A stretch of 64,000 bases of DNA from an uncultured Eubacteriales bacterium (GTDB taxonomy: Bacteria; Bacillota; Clostridia; Oscillospirales; Acutalibacteraceae): contig CAKSSR010000009.1 in assembly GCA_934489735.1 (NCBI GenBank), positions 1-64,000 on the forward strand, read 5' to 3'. A model generated the notes under the pieces. It saw only the letters and a list, made by a program, of their open reading frames with translations. It did no database searches and was not told where the DNA came from. Positions 36,724 to 45,543 of the stretch are shown here, piece after piece; position 1 is the stretch's first letter; the number at the start of each line of letters is the position of its first letter. Position numbers and translations under genes: made by a program.

Positions 36724-38025
36724 TTAGACTTTCCTTTTAGAATATATTATATAAAGAAGAATACTTATGACAGTTACTAAGAATTCAGTAACAGGAAAGG
36801 CAAACCATATACCAAAGTTGGATAATAAATTAGATAGAATGAATGCAGAGGGGATAATTATTATGAATCCTCTTAGAATAGATATGATATGTGCTGGCTT
36901 TGCATGTTCAGTTGATGTAAAGTAATTAGATATCAATATGTTGAAGCCTACAAAAGGACATGCTAAGAAATATAACTTTAGACCTGGAATGGCTATGGAC
37001 CTTAATAAGTCATTGCCTTCTCCATTGAAGGACTCGGTAATCTGAGAGGAGAATATAAATATCGATGAATATATTAGAACTGATATAATTATTAACGATA
37101 TGATAGCATATTTTAATATTTCTTTGACATTTGATTTGATATGGTCACCATAATTTGAACTTATGATGGGCTGAATACCTTGGGCTAAGCCATTGTAGAT
37201 AGCTACGATTACAAGTGAGATGTTAGCTATTATCCCATAGGCAGCAATTCCAACATTGCCTTGCTGTTTTAGAATGATATAATTGAAAACAATTATGACG
37301 ACCCCAGAAGAAACTTCCGAAATTAACGAGGGAATACCGTTGAAGTTGATATCCTTTATTATATTTTTATCTAATTTACATTTCGATATATGAAATTTAT
37401 TCTTTTTTAATAGAAAGTAAAAAGAAAGTACAATTATGCTTATAATATGAACGAGACCTGCAGCAGCTGCAGCGCCAAATATGCCAGTCTTTAATATAAA
37501 TATTAGAATATATTCGAGAACGACCGTAGAAATACTACCGGTTAACATGGCAGCCATAGATAATTGAGGACAACCATCATTACGGATGAAACATAGTAGG
37601 ACATTGTTTAAAAGGAATGCCGGAGAAAGTATTAGGATTGTCTTAAGATACTCTTTGGTCATGTCGAATACGGATTCATCTGCACCTAGAAGGCTCACTA
37701 TTGCATCAGAGAAGAACAGAGCGACTAATATTAGGATCAGGCTGATAAATGTCACCAAATAGATAGTATTTGTAAAGATTTTGTTGATATATTCTTGACT
37801 GTCATGCCTATGTATTGAATATTTTATTCCAGCGCCCATACCGATCATTAATCCAGTGCCTTGCAGAAGGCTGTATATAGGTAGGGCTAAGTTTAAGGCA
37901 GCCAATCCATTCGTTCCTATTCCATTTGCTATAAAGAACGTGTCGGCTATCAAAATGGTCGATAGTCCTAACATCCCCAGTATGTTCATTGAAGCATATT
38001 TTAAGAAATTATTTAAAAGATGCAT
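36724..38025 (-). CDS. MATE-family efflux transporter
   Basis: 433 residues with about 12 hydrophobic helices and the two-fold repeat of MATE transporters; N-terminal motif ILIADTFFIANGIGTNGLAALNLALPIY and the equivalent YGIIANISLVIVAIYNGLAQGIQPIIS in the second half. Moves drugs or metabolites out of the cell, driven by Na+ or H+; substrate not predictable. AAGGAGG lies before the ATG. It follows the secreted-protein gene at 38101 in the same direction, separated by a hairpin that could lower read-through. Confidence 0.9.
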   Translation of the reverse strand: MHLLNNFLKYASMNILGMLGLSTILIADTFFIANGIGTNGLAALNLALPIYSLLQGTGLMIGMGAGIKYSIHRHDSQEYINKIFTNTIYLVTFISLILILVALFFSDAIVSLLGADESVFDMTKEYLKTILILSPAFLLNNVLLCFIRNDGCPQLSMAAMLTGSISTVVLEYILIFILKTGIFGAAAAAGLVHIISIIVLSFYFLLKKNKFHISKCKLDKNIIKDINFNGIPSLISEVSSGVVIIVFNYIILKQQGNVGIAAYGIIANISLVIVAIYNGLAQGIQPIISSNYGDHIKSNVKEILKYAIISLIIISVLIYSSIFIFSSQITESFNGEGNDLLRSIAIPGLKLYFLACPFVGFNILISNYFTSTEHAKPAHIISILRGFIIIIPSAFILSNLLSNFGIWFAFPVTEFLVTVISILLYIIYSKRKV

Positions 38026-38054
38026 ATAGTCCTCCTTAAAATTTATTAATAATT

Positions 38055-38086
38055 AGTACTGGATGTTATTGATTTGATCCAGTACT
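38055..38086 (-). terminator. hairpin between secreted-protein and MATE genes
   Basis: AGTACTGGAT (38055-38064) and ATCCAGTACT (38077-38086) are perfect 10-bp arms with a 12-nt loop, about 15 bp after the stop of the upstream gene. Only a weak AATTATT follows on the minus strand: terminator or mRNA-processing hairpin. Confidence 0.55.
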
Positions 38087-38100
38087 TGTTTAATTATATC

Positions 38101-39105
38101 TTATTTATTGTCAACCCATTTGTTTTCTAAGAAGTTACCGTCACTATCGCATGATGCAAATGACTTAATATACTTAGTTTTTCCAGGCGTTTTCAATTCG
38201 AACTCTGCAGTTCCGTCACCTTTACTTAACGATAAGTTAGATGGCTTTGCAAAAGTTCTCAAATTGTATTCGGAATCATAGTTATGCGATCCAAAGGATG
38301 CACCTATGCATTTACATTCCTTATGAATGTTATTATACCTAAAGTACAAGTCTACATATCCTTTCGATACGCAGTTATTATTTGAATCATAATATATTTT
38401 TCTAATTCTTTGAGTCACATATTTATAATCGGTATCTTTTTTCATTTTATTATATCTATTATCTATCTTACTTATAATTACTCTTTCAGAAGATTTGTCT
38501 TTATTCACATTTTTCGTGTCCGATATAATAGTCTCGTTGCTTGAAGCTGGATTGTTCTCATCAGCATTTAAGCATTCAAAGCCTCTGCCATATAGATTTA
38601 TTTCTCCAGTTGGGGTGCATGATATGTCTACGTTAGCATCATTTATACGTCTTTGTTCCTTAAATGAAAAATTCTCATATAAAATGAAGTCATTGCTTGA
38701 AATCATTTGATTTGCGCTTCTTCGTATCGACTTTGTGCTTACTGTTTTATACTTTTTCGGTAAGTTCTCGCTAACGACGCAATCGACTTTGTTATTTTTG
38801 ATTGCCACGTAGTTGTTTTTATCATAAACAAAGGTAAAAGTTATAGAGTTTTTATTAATCGGTACGTCTATATCGGATATTGAGAAAGAATTGTTTATTG
38901 AAATTGTCTTCTCATATAAAGGTCCGTTGTCACCTTTTACATCGGTACATTCCTTTTCTTCTAGTACCCAGCCTGATATATTATAATTTATTCCATTTGA
39001 ACAATCGGTTATGTCTAATTGTTCCTTCTCTGATATTCCATTGACCGTGGATATTCCAAAGCAAATAAATATGAAAAACATAATAGGTATTATAAATTTT
39101 TTCAT
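38101..39105 (-). CDS. secreted protein of unknown function
   Basis: 334 residues from ATG 39105 (another ATG 12 bases upstream sits too close to the GGGA site). Signal peptide (KKFIIPIMFFIFICFGIST) and a beta-rich mature part without recognised domain; contains several scattered cysteines (e.g. HKECKCIG, ASCDSD) and a Ser/Asn/Asp-rich middle (ENNPASSNETIISDTK). No anchor, so probably released. It is 22 bp or less downstream of the phospholipase C gene, so it may be co-secreted with it. The gene is A+T-rich with ordinary codon use for the window. I do not recognise the family. Confidence 0.7.
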   Translation of the reverse strand: MKKFIIPIMFFIFICFGISTVNGISEKEQLDITDCSNGINYNISGWVLEEKECTDVKGDNGPLYEKTISINNSFSISDIDVPINKNSITFTFVYDKNNYVAIKNNKVDCVVSENLPKKYKTVSTKSIRRSANQMISSNDFILYENFSFKEQRRINDANVDISCTPTGEINLYGRGFECLNADENNPASSNETIISDTKNVNKDKSSERVIISKIDNRYNKMKKDTDYKYVTQRIRKIYYDSNNNCVSKGYVDLYFRYNNIHKECKCIGASFGSHNYDSEYNLRTFAKPSNLSLSKGDGTAEFELKTPGKTKYIKSFASCDSDGNFLENKWVDNK

Positions 39106-39126
39106 ATAATCAATCATTCCCTTCTA

Positions 39127-39855
39127 TTATTTAATGTCTTCATAGAATCTGTATAATATTCCGCATACTGAATGTTGAGCATTTAGTACAGAGTTCTCAG
39201 CTACTTCTTCCGGAGATAAGTACTTATGCCTTAACATACCAAAGTTGTTATTGGCAGACCAAGCACAGTTCTTACCGATCTCTTCTAACGAAGTATATTT
39301 GTAATATTCTAGTTGATTTTTCTCTATTTCTACTATATGTCTCGTGCACACATCGTCACATTTGCTTTCAAATTTGACGTGGCTTAAGAAGTTTACTCCT
39401 GCATCTAGATAACTTTTATTATTCGTATGCACAGGCGTGTTTAAATCTTCCATATAATGAATGGCCCTGCCGAGAAGTTCCATTCCCTTCTTTTTGTTGC
39501 CGTTTACGCATAGGGTCACTGCGTTATTGTAATGATTACAAAATCTTCTTAATGCTGAATCTTCCTCGCCATTAAAGTTTAATTCCGTTACTGGATTATA
39601 GAAGTGCCCTTTATATAATCCTTCTATTTCGTCTTCATCTGGCTTAGTGCAAGCATCCAATAATATATCCCTTGCAGCCTTATCGTAAAAATCTTTAAAT
39701 TTTGCATCGGTATTGTTAAGGACGTTTAATCCTATTGAAGTAGCATATATATGAGTGTAAGAAGCGAACCCCATACTGCTAGAAAAAGTTAATAAAAATA
39801 AAGCAATTGTTGATATTAAGTAAATAATGCTCTTTTTTACTGAGTTTAACAACAT
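39127..39855 (-). CDS. zinc-dependent phospholipase C
   Basis: 242 residues from ATG 39855 (AAGGAGG eight bases upstream; the open frame extends further but without a start signal). Signal peptide, then the fold of clostridial alpha-toxin-type enzymes: SYTHIYATSIG (His ligand), GHFYNPVTELN, GRAIHYMEDLNTPVHTNN, which gives the H...E-D-x-N-x-P-x-H zinc pattern, and FLSHVKFE. It lacks the C-terminal C2-like membrane-binding domain of alpha-toxin, like Listeria or Bacillus PC-PLC, so it is a single-domain hydrolase of phosphatidylcholine-type lipids. Reading through to a secreted-protein gene and a MATE gene is likely. Possible host-lipid or nutrient-scavenging enzyme. Confidence 0.88.
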   Translation of the reverse strand: MLLNSVKKSIIYLISTIALFLLTFSSSMGFASYTHIYATSIGLNVLNNTDAKFKDFYDKAARDILLDACTKPDEDEIEGLYKGHFYNPVTELNFNGEEDSALRRFCNHYNNAVTLCVNGNKKKGMELLGRAIHYMEDLNTPVHTNNKSYLDAGVNFLSHVKFESKCDDVCTRHIVEIEKNQLEYYKYTSLEEIGKNCAWSANNNFGMLRHKYLSPEEVAENSVLNAQHSVCGILYRFYEDIK

Positions 39856-39927
39856 ATTACCAACCTCCTTTTTAATATTATATAATATGTTAGAATTGAA
39901 TAATGTTACGATAAGCCAACAATTAAT

Positions 39928-39956
39928 ATTATAACATAAAATCAGCAACTTGTAAA
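39928..39956 (-). promoter_or_regulatory. promoter of the phospholipase C gene
   Basis: On the minus strand TTTACA (39956-39951), 17-bp spacer, TATAAT (39933-39928); leader of about 65 nt. Confidence 0.75.
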
Positions 39957-40075
39957 CACAAAATATGAAAAATATATAAAAATTTTTGAGACGGGATGGG
40001 AAAGGGAACAAAATGACTATTATCATTTATCTTTGATTATCATATTATAACTATAAAAGGTAAAGGGTGATGCAA

Positions 40076-40594
40076 ATGTTTGATAAAATTAGAGAACATT
40101 TAGAATTTATTAAGGAAATGGATCCTTCAAATAAATCAAAGCTTAGCATATACTTGTTAAGCCCAGGGTATAAGGCTTACAAATATTATAAATTGTCTAG
40201 CTGGTTTTACCGTCATGGTATGAAATTTATAGCAGAATTCACCTCAATGAGGGCAAGAAGAAAGACGGGAATAGAAATACATCCAGGGGCAAAGATAGGG
40301 AAGAACTTATTTATTGACCATGGCATGGGAGTCGTAATAGGACAGACGACAGAAATAGGAGATAATTGCATAATATATCATGGGGTGACATTGGGATCGA
40401 ACGGAAAAGAAGTGGGGAAACGACATCCGACAGTAGGGGACAACGTTTTGATAGGAGCAGGTGCAAAAGTATTAGGATCATTTAAAATCGGAGATGGAGC
40501 GAAAATAGCAGCAGGGGCAGTAGTCTTAAACGAAGTACCAGAAAATACTACAGTAGTAGGAATTCCTGCGGTTGCGGTAGAAAAAGTTAAGTAA
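40076..40594 (+). CDS. cysE: serine O-acetyltransferase
   Basis: 172 residues. Makes O-acetylserine from serine and acetyl-CoA, the first step of cysteine synthesis. The left-handed beta-helix is visible as hexapeptide repeats: [24 protein letters not shown], the catalytic IIYHGVTLG, then [19 protein letters not shown] and [14 protein letters not shown]. It has the short N-terminal helical domain seen in the Clostridium/EpsC-like forms. Start at ATG 40076, eight bases after AAAGGG. The next gene is cysS, so precursor supply and charging of cysteine are adjacent; they are separated by 111 bp and may have separate promoters. No O-acetylserine lyase gene is in the window. Confidence 0.93.
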   Translation: MFDKIREHLEFIKEMDPSNKSKLSIYLLSPGYKAYKYYKLSSWFYRHGMKFIAEFTSMRARRKTGIEIHPGAKIGKNLFIDHGMGVVIGQTTEIGDNCIIYHGVTLGSNGKEVGKRHPTVGDNVLIGAGAKVLGSFKIGDGAKIAAGAVVLNEVPENTTVVGIPAVAVEKVK

Positions 40595-40705
40595 ATGTTG
40601 CTTGACTATGATAAATAAAGAGAGTAAAATAAATTTGACAATCAAAATTTAACTTTATAAATGGGTATACTATATACTATATGTAAAGTATTCGAGGTGA
40701 TTATA

Positions 40706-42109
40706 ATGAAATTGTATAATACTCTTACTAGAAAGAAAGAAGAATTTATTCCAATAGAACCGAAAAAGGTAAAAATGTATGCTTGTGGTCCAACAGTTTA
40801 TAACTACATTCATATAGGAAATGCAAGACCAATTTGTATTTTTGACGTCTTGAGAAGATATTTTGAATATATTGGATATGAAGTTACGTTTGTTCAGAAT
40901 TTTACAGATATAGATGATAAAATAATCAGGAAAGCTAAGGAAGAGGGCAGCGATTATATACAAGTATCCAAGAAATATATAGAAGAATATAAGAAAGATG
41001 CTCAGGGACTTAACGTTAGAGAAGCAACAGTTCACCCATTGGCAACCGAAAATATGGACGAGATAATAGATATAATATCAAATTTAGTAGAAAAAGGATA
41101 TGCATATAGGGCAGACAATGGAGATGTTTACTTTTCGCCAGCTAAATTTAACGAATATGGCAAGCTGTCACATCAACCTATTGAAGACTTGAAAGCTGGG
41201 GCAAGAATTGAGGTTGGAGACATAAAGAAAGAAGCAATGGACTTTGCTCTTTGGAAAGCAGCAAAAGAAGGGGAACCTTACTGGGAGTCACCATTTAGTA
41301 AAGGAAGACCAGGATGGCATATAGAATGTTCAGCGATGGCTAGGAAATATTTAGGGAAGACTATAGACATCCATTGCGGAGGGCAAGACTTGATATTCCC
41401 ACATCATGAAAATGAGATAGCGCAAAGCGAATGTTGTAACGGAGTAGAGTTCGCTCATTACTGGTTGCATAACGGATATATAAACGTAGACAACAAGAAA
41501 ATGTCAAAGTCTCTTAACAATTTCTTTACAGTTAGAGAAGTGTCAGACAAATATGGATACGAACCAATTAAATACTTGATGATCTCTTCACATTACAGAA
41601 GTCCGATAAATTATAGTGAAGATATAATAAAGCAATGCGTGTCTTCGTTAGAAAGACTTTACAATTTTAAAGACAATATGAAGTTTTTAATAAATAATAC
41701 AGCCGAAGGTGAAGAGGATATTGAAATATCGAAGACAATAGACTCATTTAAGGAACAATTTATATCAGCAATGGATGACGATTTTAATACAGCTGATGCA
41801 CTATCGGCTATCTATTCATTGATAAGATATATAAATACGGAAGTAGTTCCTAACAAACCATCTAAGAATGTATATGAACATGCATTGAAATTGTTTACGG
41901 AATTATGTGACGTTTTAGGAATTGTTTATAAAAAAGACAACGATGATGAAGAATTGAATAAAAAAATAGAGAAAATGATAGAGGAAAGAACGATAGCAAG
42001 AAAGAATAAGGACTGGAAAAAGTCAGATGAGATAAGAGATCAGCTTAAAGAAATGAATGTAATAATAGAAGATACCCCTCTGGGAATGAAGTGGAAGTTC
42101 GCTAAATAG
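40706..42109 (+). CDS. cysS: cysteinyl-tRNA synthetase
   Basis: 467 residues, normal size. Charges tRNA-Cys. Class I signatures: CGPTVYNYIHIGNARP (HIGH motif; the Cys is a zinc ligand), further zinc ligands in GWHIECSAM and FPHHENEIAQSE, and KKMSKSLNN (KMSKS). ATG 40706 is chosen because GAGGTGA lies seven bases upstream; a frame extension of 15 codons has no signal. No T-box leader is visible. Sits after cysE and before nicotinate phosphoribosyltransferase. Confidence 0.97.
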   Translation: MKLYNTLTRKKEEFIPIEPKKVKMYACGPTVYNYIHIGNARPICIFDVLRRYFEYIGYEVTFVQNFTDIDDKIIRKAKEEGSDYIQVSKKYIEEYKKDAQGLNVREATVHPLATENMDEIIDIISNLVEKGYAYRADNGDVYFSPAKFNEYGKLSHQPIEDLKAGARIEVGDIKKEAMDFALWKAAKEGEPYWESPFSKGRPGWHIECSAMARKYLGKTIDIHCGGQDLIFPHHENEIAQSECCNGVEFAHYWLHNGYINVDNKKMSKSLNNFFTVREVSDKYGYEPIKYLMISSHYRSPINYSEDIIKQCVSSLERLYNFKDNMKFLINNTAEGEEDIEISKTIDSFKEQFISAMDDDFNTADALSAIYSLIRYINTEVVPNKPSKNVYEHALKLFTELCDVLGIVYKKDNDDEELNKKIEKMIEERTIARKNKDWKKSDEIRDQLKEMNVIIEDTPLGMKWKFAK

Positions 42110-42149
42110 TAAAAAGATATGAAAAAGTTTTTATCAAGGATAAAAATGG

Positions 42150-42178
42150 TTGAATATTTGATGTAAATGTGCTAGAAT
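42150..42178 (+). promoter_or_regulatory. promoter of the nicotinate phosphoribosyltransferase gene
   Basis: TTGAAT (42150-42155), 17-bp spacer, TAGAAT (42173-42178), about 85 bp before the start codon. Confidence 0.65.
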
Positions 42179-42191
42179 GTTTTAGGTTGAG

Positions 42192-42227
42192 CTAGGACTG
42201 GTATGAAATGATTTGAATTAGTCTTAG
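42192..42227 (+). other. leader hairpin of the nicotinate phosphoribosyltransferase mRNA
   Basis: CTAGGACTGGT (42192-42202) pairs with ATTAGTCTTAG (42217-42227) over 11 positions, four as G-U pairs or weaker, with a 14-nt loop. It occupies most of the leader. No T-run follows, so control, if any, would be at translation. Confidence 0.4.
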
Positions 42228-42268
42228 GTTAATTAATATATAATGATTAAAAGGATGTGATGTTGATT

Positions 42269-43720
42269 ATGAATTCGATAGAAAATCTTAGTATGCTTAT
42301 GGATTTTTATGAATTGACTATGGTAAATGGCTTGTTTAAGAATGATATGCAAGACAAGATTGTTTATTTTGATATGTTTTTTAGAAAAGTGCCAGACAAC
42401 GGTGGATATGTAATATTCGCAGGGCTTGAACAATTGATAGATTATATAAAAAATTTATCATTTTCTGAAGAAGATCTAGAATATCTCAAGTCAAAGGGAG
42501 TATGTGATGAGAAATTTATAGACGCATTAAGAAATTTCAAGTTCAAGTGTGATATTTGGTCTGTACCAGAAGGCACTGTTGTATTTCCTCAGGAGCCATT
42601 GATAACAGTTAGGGGACCAGTATTTCAAGCGCAGCTTATAGAAACTATGTTATTGTTAATAATAAACCATCAAAGTTTAATAGCAACTAAAGCAAATAGA
42701 ATAGTCAGGGCAGCTCATGGAAGAGAAGTAATGGAATTCGGTGCAAGAAGGGCACAAGGGGCTAGCAGTTCTATATATGGAGCAAGGGCAGCATATATAG
42801 GAGGATGCTCTTCTACATCGAATGCTATATGCGATTTAAAGTTTAATATAAAAGCAGTAGGAACAATGGCACACAGCTGGGTACAATTGTTTGATACTGA
42901 ACTAGATGCGTTTAAAGCATATGCAAGAGCATATCCAGACAAATGTATGCTATTGGTAGATACGTATGACACTTTAAAATCAGGACTTCCAAATGCAATA
43001 AAGACATTTAATGAAGAAGTATTGACAAGAGGATGCAGACCAATTGGAATAAGGATAGACAGCGGAGACATCTCTTATTTATCCATTAAGGCGAGAGAGA
43101 TGTTGGATGAGGCTGGATTTGAAGACAGTAAGATTTGCGTCTCCAACTCACTTGATGAACATATCATCAAAAACCTATTGGAAGAAGGGGCAAAGATAGA
43201 TTCTTTTGGAGTGGGTGAGAAATTAATTACATCTGCATCAGATCCTACATTTGGAGGAGTATATAAGTTATGTGCGGTTGAAAGAGATGATGGCAGCATT
43301 GAACCGAAGATAAAAATAAGCAATAATGTGAGTAAGGTTACCATTCCAGGAGTAAAGTCTGTTTGGAGATTATATGATAGATCTACGAATAAATCTATAG
43401 CTGATTTGATTACTTTACGTGAAGAAGTGATAAATGACAACGAACCGTATATGATATTTGACCCAGACCATCCATGGAAGAAGAAAATTGTAGAAAATTT
43501 TAGAGCAGTAGATATAAGGAAACAAATATTTAAGAATGGCCAATGCATATATGATAAATTAAATATAGATAATATAAGAGAGTATGCAAAAGATCAAGTA
43601 AATACTTTGTGGGAAGAAGTGACGAGATTTAAAAATCCACATACGTATTACGTAGATTTATCTGAAAAGTTATGGACGAGCAAGAATAAAATTATATCTG
43701 ACATCAGATCAATTATGTAA
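42269..43720 (+). CDS. pncB: nicotinate phosphoribosyltransferase
   Basis: About 483 residues. Joins nicotinate with PRPP for NAD salvage. Family landmarks: LMDFYELTMVNGLFK near the N-terminus, DMFFRKVPDNGGYVIFAGLEQ, the catalytic-histidine region FGARRAQGASSS, GTMAHSWVQLF, the PRPP-site LLVDTYDT and IGIRIDSGD, and FGVGEKLITS. Several near starts exist (GTG 42257, ATG 42260, TTG 42263, ATG 42269) after AAAAGGATG; ATG 42269 is taken but not certain. It is the long, Gram-positive type of the enzyme. Preceded by its own promoter and a hairpin leader. Confidence 0.93.
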   Translation: MNSIENLSMLMDFYELTMVNGLFKNDMQDKIVYFDMFFRKVPDNGGYVIFAGLEQLIDYIKNLSFSEEDLEYLKSKGVCDEKFIDALRNFKFKCDIWSVPEGTVVFPQEPLITVRGPVFQAQLIETMLLLIINHQSLIATKANRIVRAAHGREVMEFGARRAQGASSSIYGARAAYIGGCSSTSNAICDLKFNIKAVGTMAHSWVQLFDTELDAFKAYARAYPDKCMLLVDTYDTLKSGLPNAIKTFNEEVLTRGCRPIGIRIDSGDISYLSIKAREMLDEAGFEDSKICVSNSLDEHIIKNLLEEGAKIDSFGVGEKLITSASDPTFGGVYKLCAVERDDGSIEPKIKISNNVSKVTIPGVKSVWRLYDRSTNKSIADLITLREEVINDNEPYMIFDPDHPWKKKIVENFRAVDIRKQIFKNGQCIYDKLNIDNIREYAKDQVNTLWEEVTRFKNPHTYYVDLSEKLWTSKNKIISDIRSIM

Positions 43721-43798
43721 ATAATGATATAAAGTAAAAATCGGGAACGAAAGAGAGGACGCTGCTTATAAATGAAAATCAATAAGTGGTAATTACAT

Positions 43799-44671
43799 AT
43801 GGTTGATATAAATAAAGATAGGAAGATAATCTTAAGTGCAGACAGTGCTTGCGATTTAGGTAAAGAATATAAAGAAAAGTATGGCTTAAATTATTATCCA
43901 TTTTATATAATAGAAGGAAATAGTCAATATAGAGATGGGGAGGACATAACTCCTGATGACATATATAAGATTTATTATGAAAAAAAGATAATTCCTAAGA
44001 CAGCAGCAGTAGGAGTTTGGGAATACAGTGAATACTTTAAAAGATTCGTCAATATGGGATACGATGTCATCCATGTAAATTTAAGTTCAGAAATATCATC
44101 AGCATATCAGAATTGTGTCAGTGCAGCTAAGGAAATAGGACATGTTTATCCTATTGATTCTAAGAATCTATCAGTTGGATTTGGAGAATTGGTAATAGAA
44201 ATATCAAAATTGATAGAAAAAGGTATGGACGTACAAGAAATTTTAACAGAGGCTGAAGAGATAAAGAAGAAAATATCAATGAGCTTTATTCTAGATACTC
44301 TTGAATTTATGAAGGCGGGTGGAAGATGTTCAATGATTGCTGCTCTAGGGGCAAATTTATTGAAGATAAAACCATGTGTAGAAGTAAATAATCAGACAGG
44401 TAAGATGAACATTGGAAAGAAATACAGAGGAGACATAGACAAAGTAGTAGTAAATTATATAAATGATATATTACTTTCTAAGAAAAATGTGGATTTGGAA
44501 TCAGTTTTTATCGTTCATTCAGGAGTGAATAAGAAATTATTAGATATAGCTAAGAATACTGTGAGAAAAGGCTTGGGATTAAAGAAAGATGTAAGCATTT
44601 TTAGAGCGAATTGTACAATATCATCACATTGTGGTCCAAATACAATAGGATTATCATTTAGAACTATTTAA
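43799..44671 (+). CDS. DegV-family fatty-acid-binding protein
   Basis: 290 residues. N-terminal IILSADSACDLGKEYKEKYG and ITPDDIYKIYYEKKIIPKTAAVG, then the central DIIHVNLSSEISSAYQN-like segment with the conserved SSxxSxxYQ, and LEFMKAGGRCSMIAALGANLLKIKPC, all typical of DegV proteins. These bind acyl chains; in Firmicutes they act as FakB-type partners that present fatty acids to the kinase FakA. No fakA is in this window. A functional link to the acyl ligase/ACP operon at 938-7903 would be speculative. Ribosome site is weak (AAGTGG, 9 bases upstream). Confidence 0.9.
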   Translation: MVDINKDRKIILSADSACDLGKEYKEKYGLNYYPFYIIEGNSQYRDGEDITPDDIYKIYYEKKIIPKTAAVGVWEYSEYFKRFVNMGYDVIHVNLSSEISSAYQNCVSAAKEIGHVYPIDSKNLSVGFGELVIEISKLIEKGMDVQEILTEAEEIKKKISMSFILDTLEFMKAGGRCSMIAALGANLLKIKPCVEVNNQTGKMNIGKKYRGDIDKVVVNYINDILLSKKNVDLESVFIVHSGVNKKLLDIAKNTVRKGLGLKKDVSIFRANCTISSHCGPNTIGLSFRTI

Positions 44672-44692
44672 TCGAGAGAGGAAGACGAGTAA

Positions 44693-45523
44693 ATGTTGAG
44701 AGTTGGATGCCATTTATCTTCATCAAAGGGATATGAAAATATGGGATTAGAAGCATTATCAATAGATGCAAATACCTTTCAGTTTTTCACGAGGAATCCT
44801 AGAGGTGGCAAGGCGAAAGCAATAGATAAAGATGACATAGGCAGATTAAATGAGTTGATGATAGAAAAAGATATAAAGAAAATAGTCGCACATGCGCCAT
44901 ATACGGTAAATGTATGTTCAGCTAAAGAAAATGTTAGAAAATTTGCTGTGGATGCTATGGCAGATGATTTAAAAAGAATGGAATACTTGCCGGGGAACAT
45001 GTATAACTTTCATCCAGGTAGTCATGTTGGTCAAGGCGTGGATAGAGGAATTGAATTAATTGTAGAAGCATTAAATAAAATATTAAAGCCACAACAGAGC
45101 ACGTGTGTCTTATTAGAGACTATGGCAGGGAAAGGAACGGAACTGGGATCTAAATTTTCAGAAATTCGAAGAATAATTGATAAAGTGGATCTAGATAATA
45201 AACTGGGAGTGTGTTTGGATACCTGCCATGTATTTGATGCTGGCTATGACATAGTGAATGATTTAGATGGAGTGCTAGAGGAATTTGATAAAGTGATAGG
45301 TTTAGACAGACTAAAGGCAATCCATTTGAACGATAGTATGAATTCAATTGGAAGTCATAAAGATAGACATCAAAAGTTGTCTCAGGGCTATATTGGTAAG
45401 GAAGCAATAGCAAATATTATAAACCATGAAAAACTAAAAGACTTACCATTTATCCTTGAGACTCCTAATGATATTTCAGGATATAAAGAAGAAATAAGAA
45501 TGCTAAGAGAATTAAAATTTTGA
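44693..45523 (+). CDS. nfo: endonuclease IV
   Basis: 276 residues. Cleaves DNA at abasic sites in base-excision repair; trinuclear zinc enzyme. Landmarks: [27 protein letters not shown], the [12 protein letters not shown] block, [39 protein letters not shown] and [18 protein letters not shown], which contain the zinc ligands. Preceded by GAGAGGAAGACG. Follows degV by 21 bp and precedes glnS by 20 bp, so the three are probably transcribed together. Confidence 0.95.
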   Translation: MLRVGCHLSSSKGYENMGLEALSIDANTFQFFTRNPRGGKAKAIDKDDIGRLNELMIEKDIKKIVAHAPYTVNVCSAKENVRKFAVDAMADDLKRMEYLPGNMYNFHPGSHVGQGVDRGIELIVEALNKILKPQQSTCVLLETMAGKGTELGSKFSEIRRIIDKVDLDNKLGVCLDTCHVFDAGYDIVNDLDGVLEEFDKVIGLDRLKAIHLNDSMNSIGSHKDRHQKLSQGYIGKEAIANIINHEKLKDLPFILETPNDISGYKEEIRMLRELKF

Positions 45524-45543
45524 TAAAGAGGGAATGATTTTAT

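Noticed and set aside
40595..40705. T-box riboswitch before cysS
   Set aside because: The gap is too short, with no T-box sequence or antiterminator; only promoter-like elements are visible.
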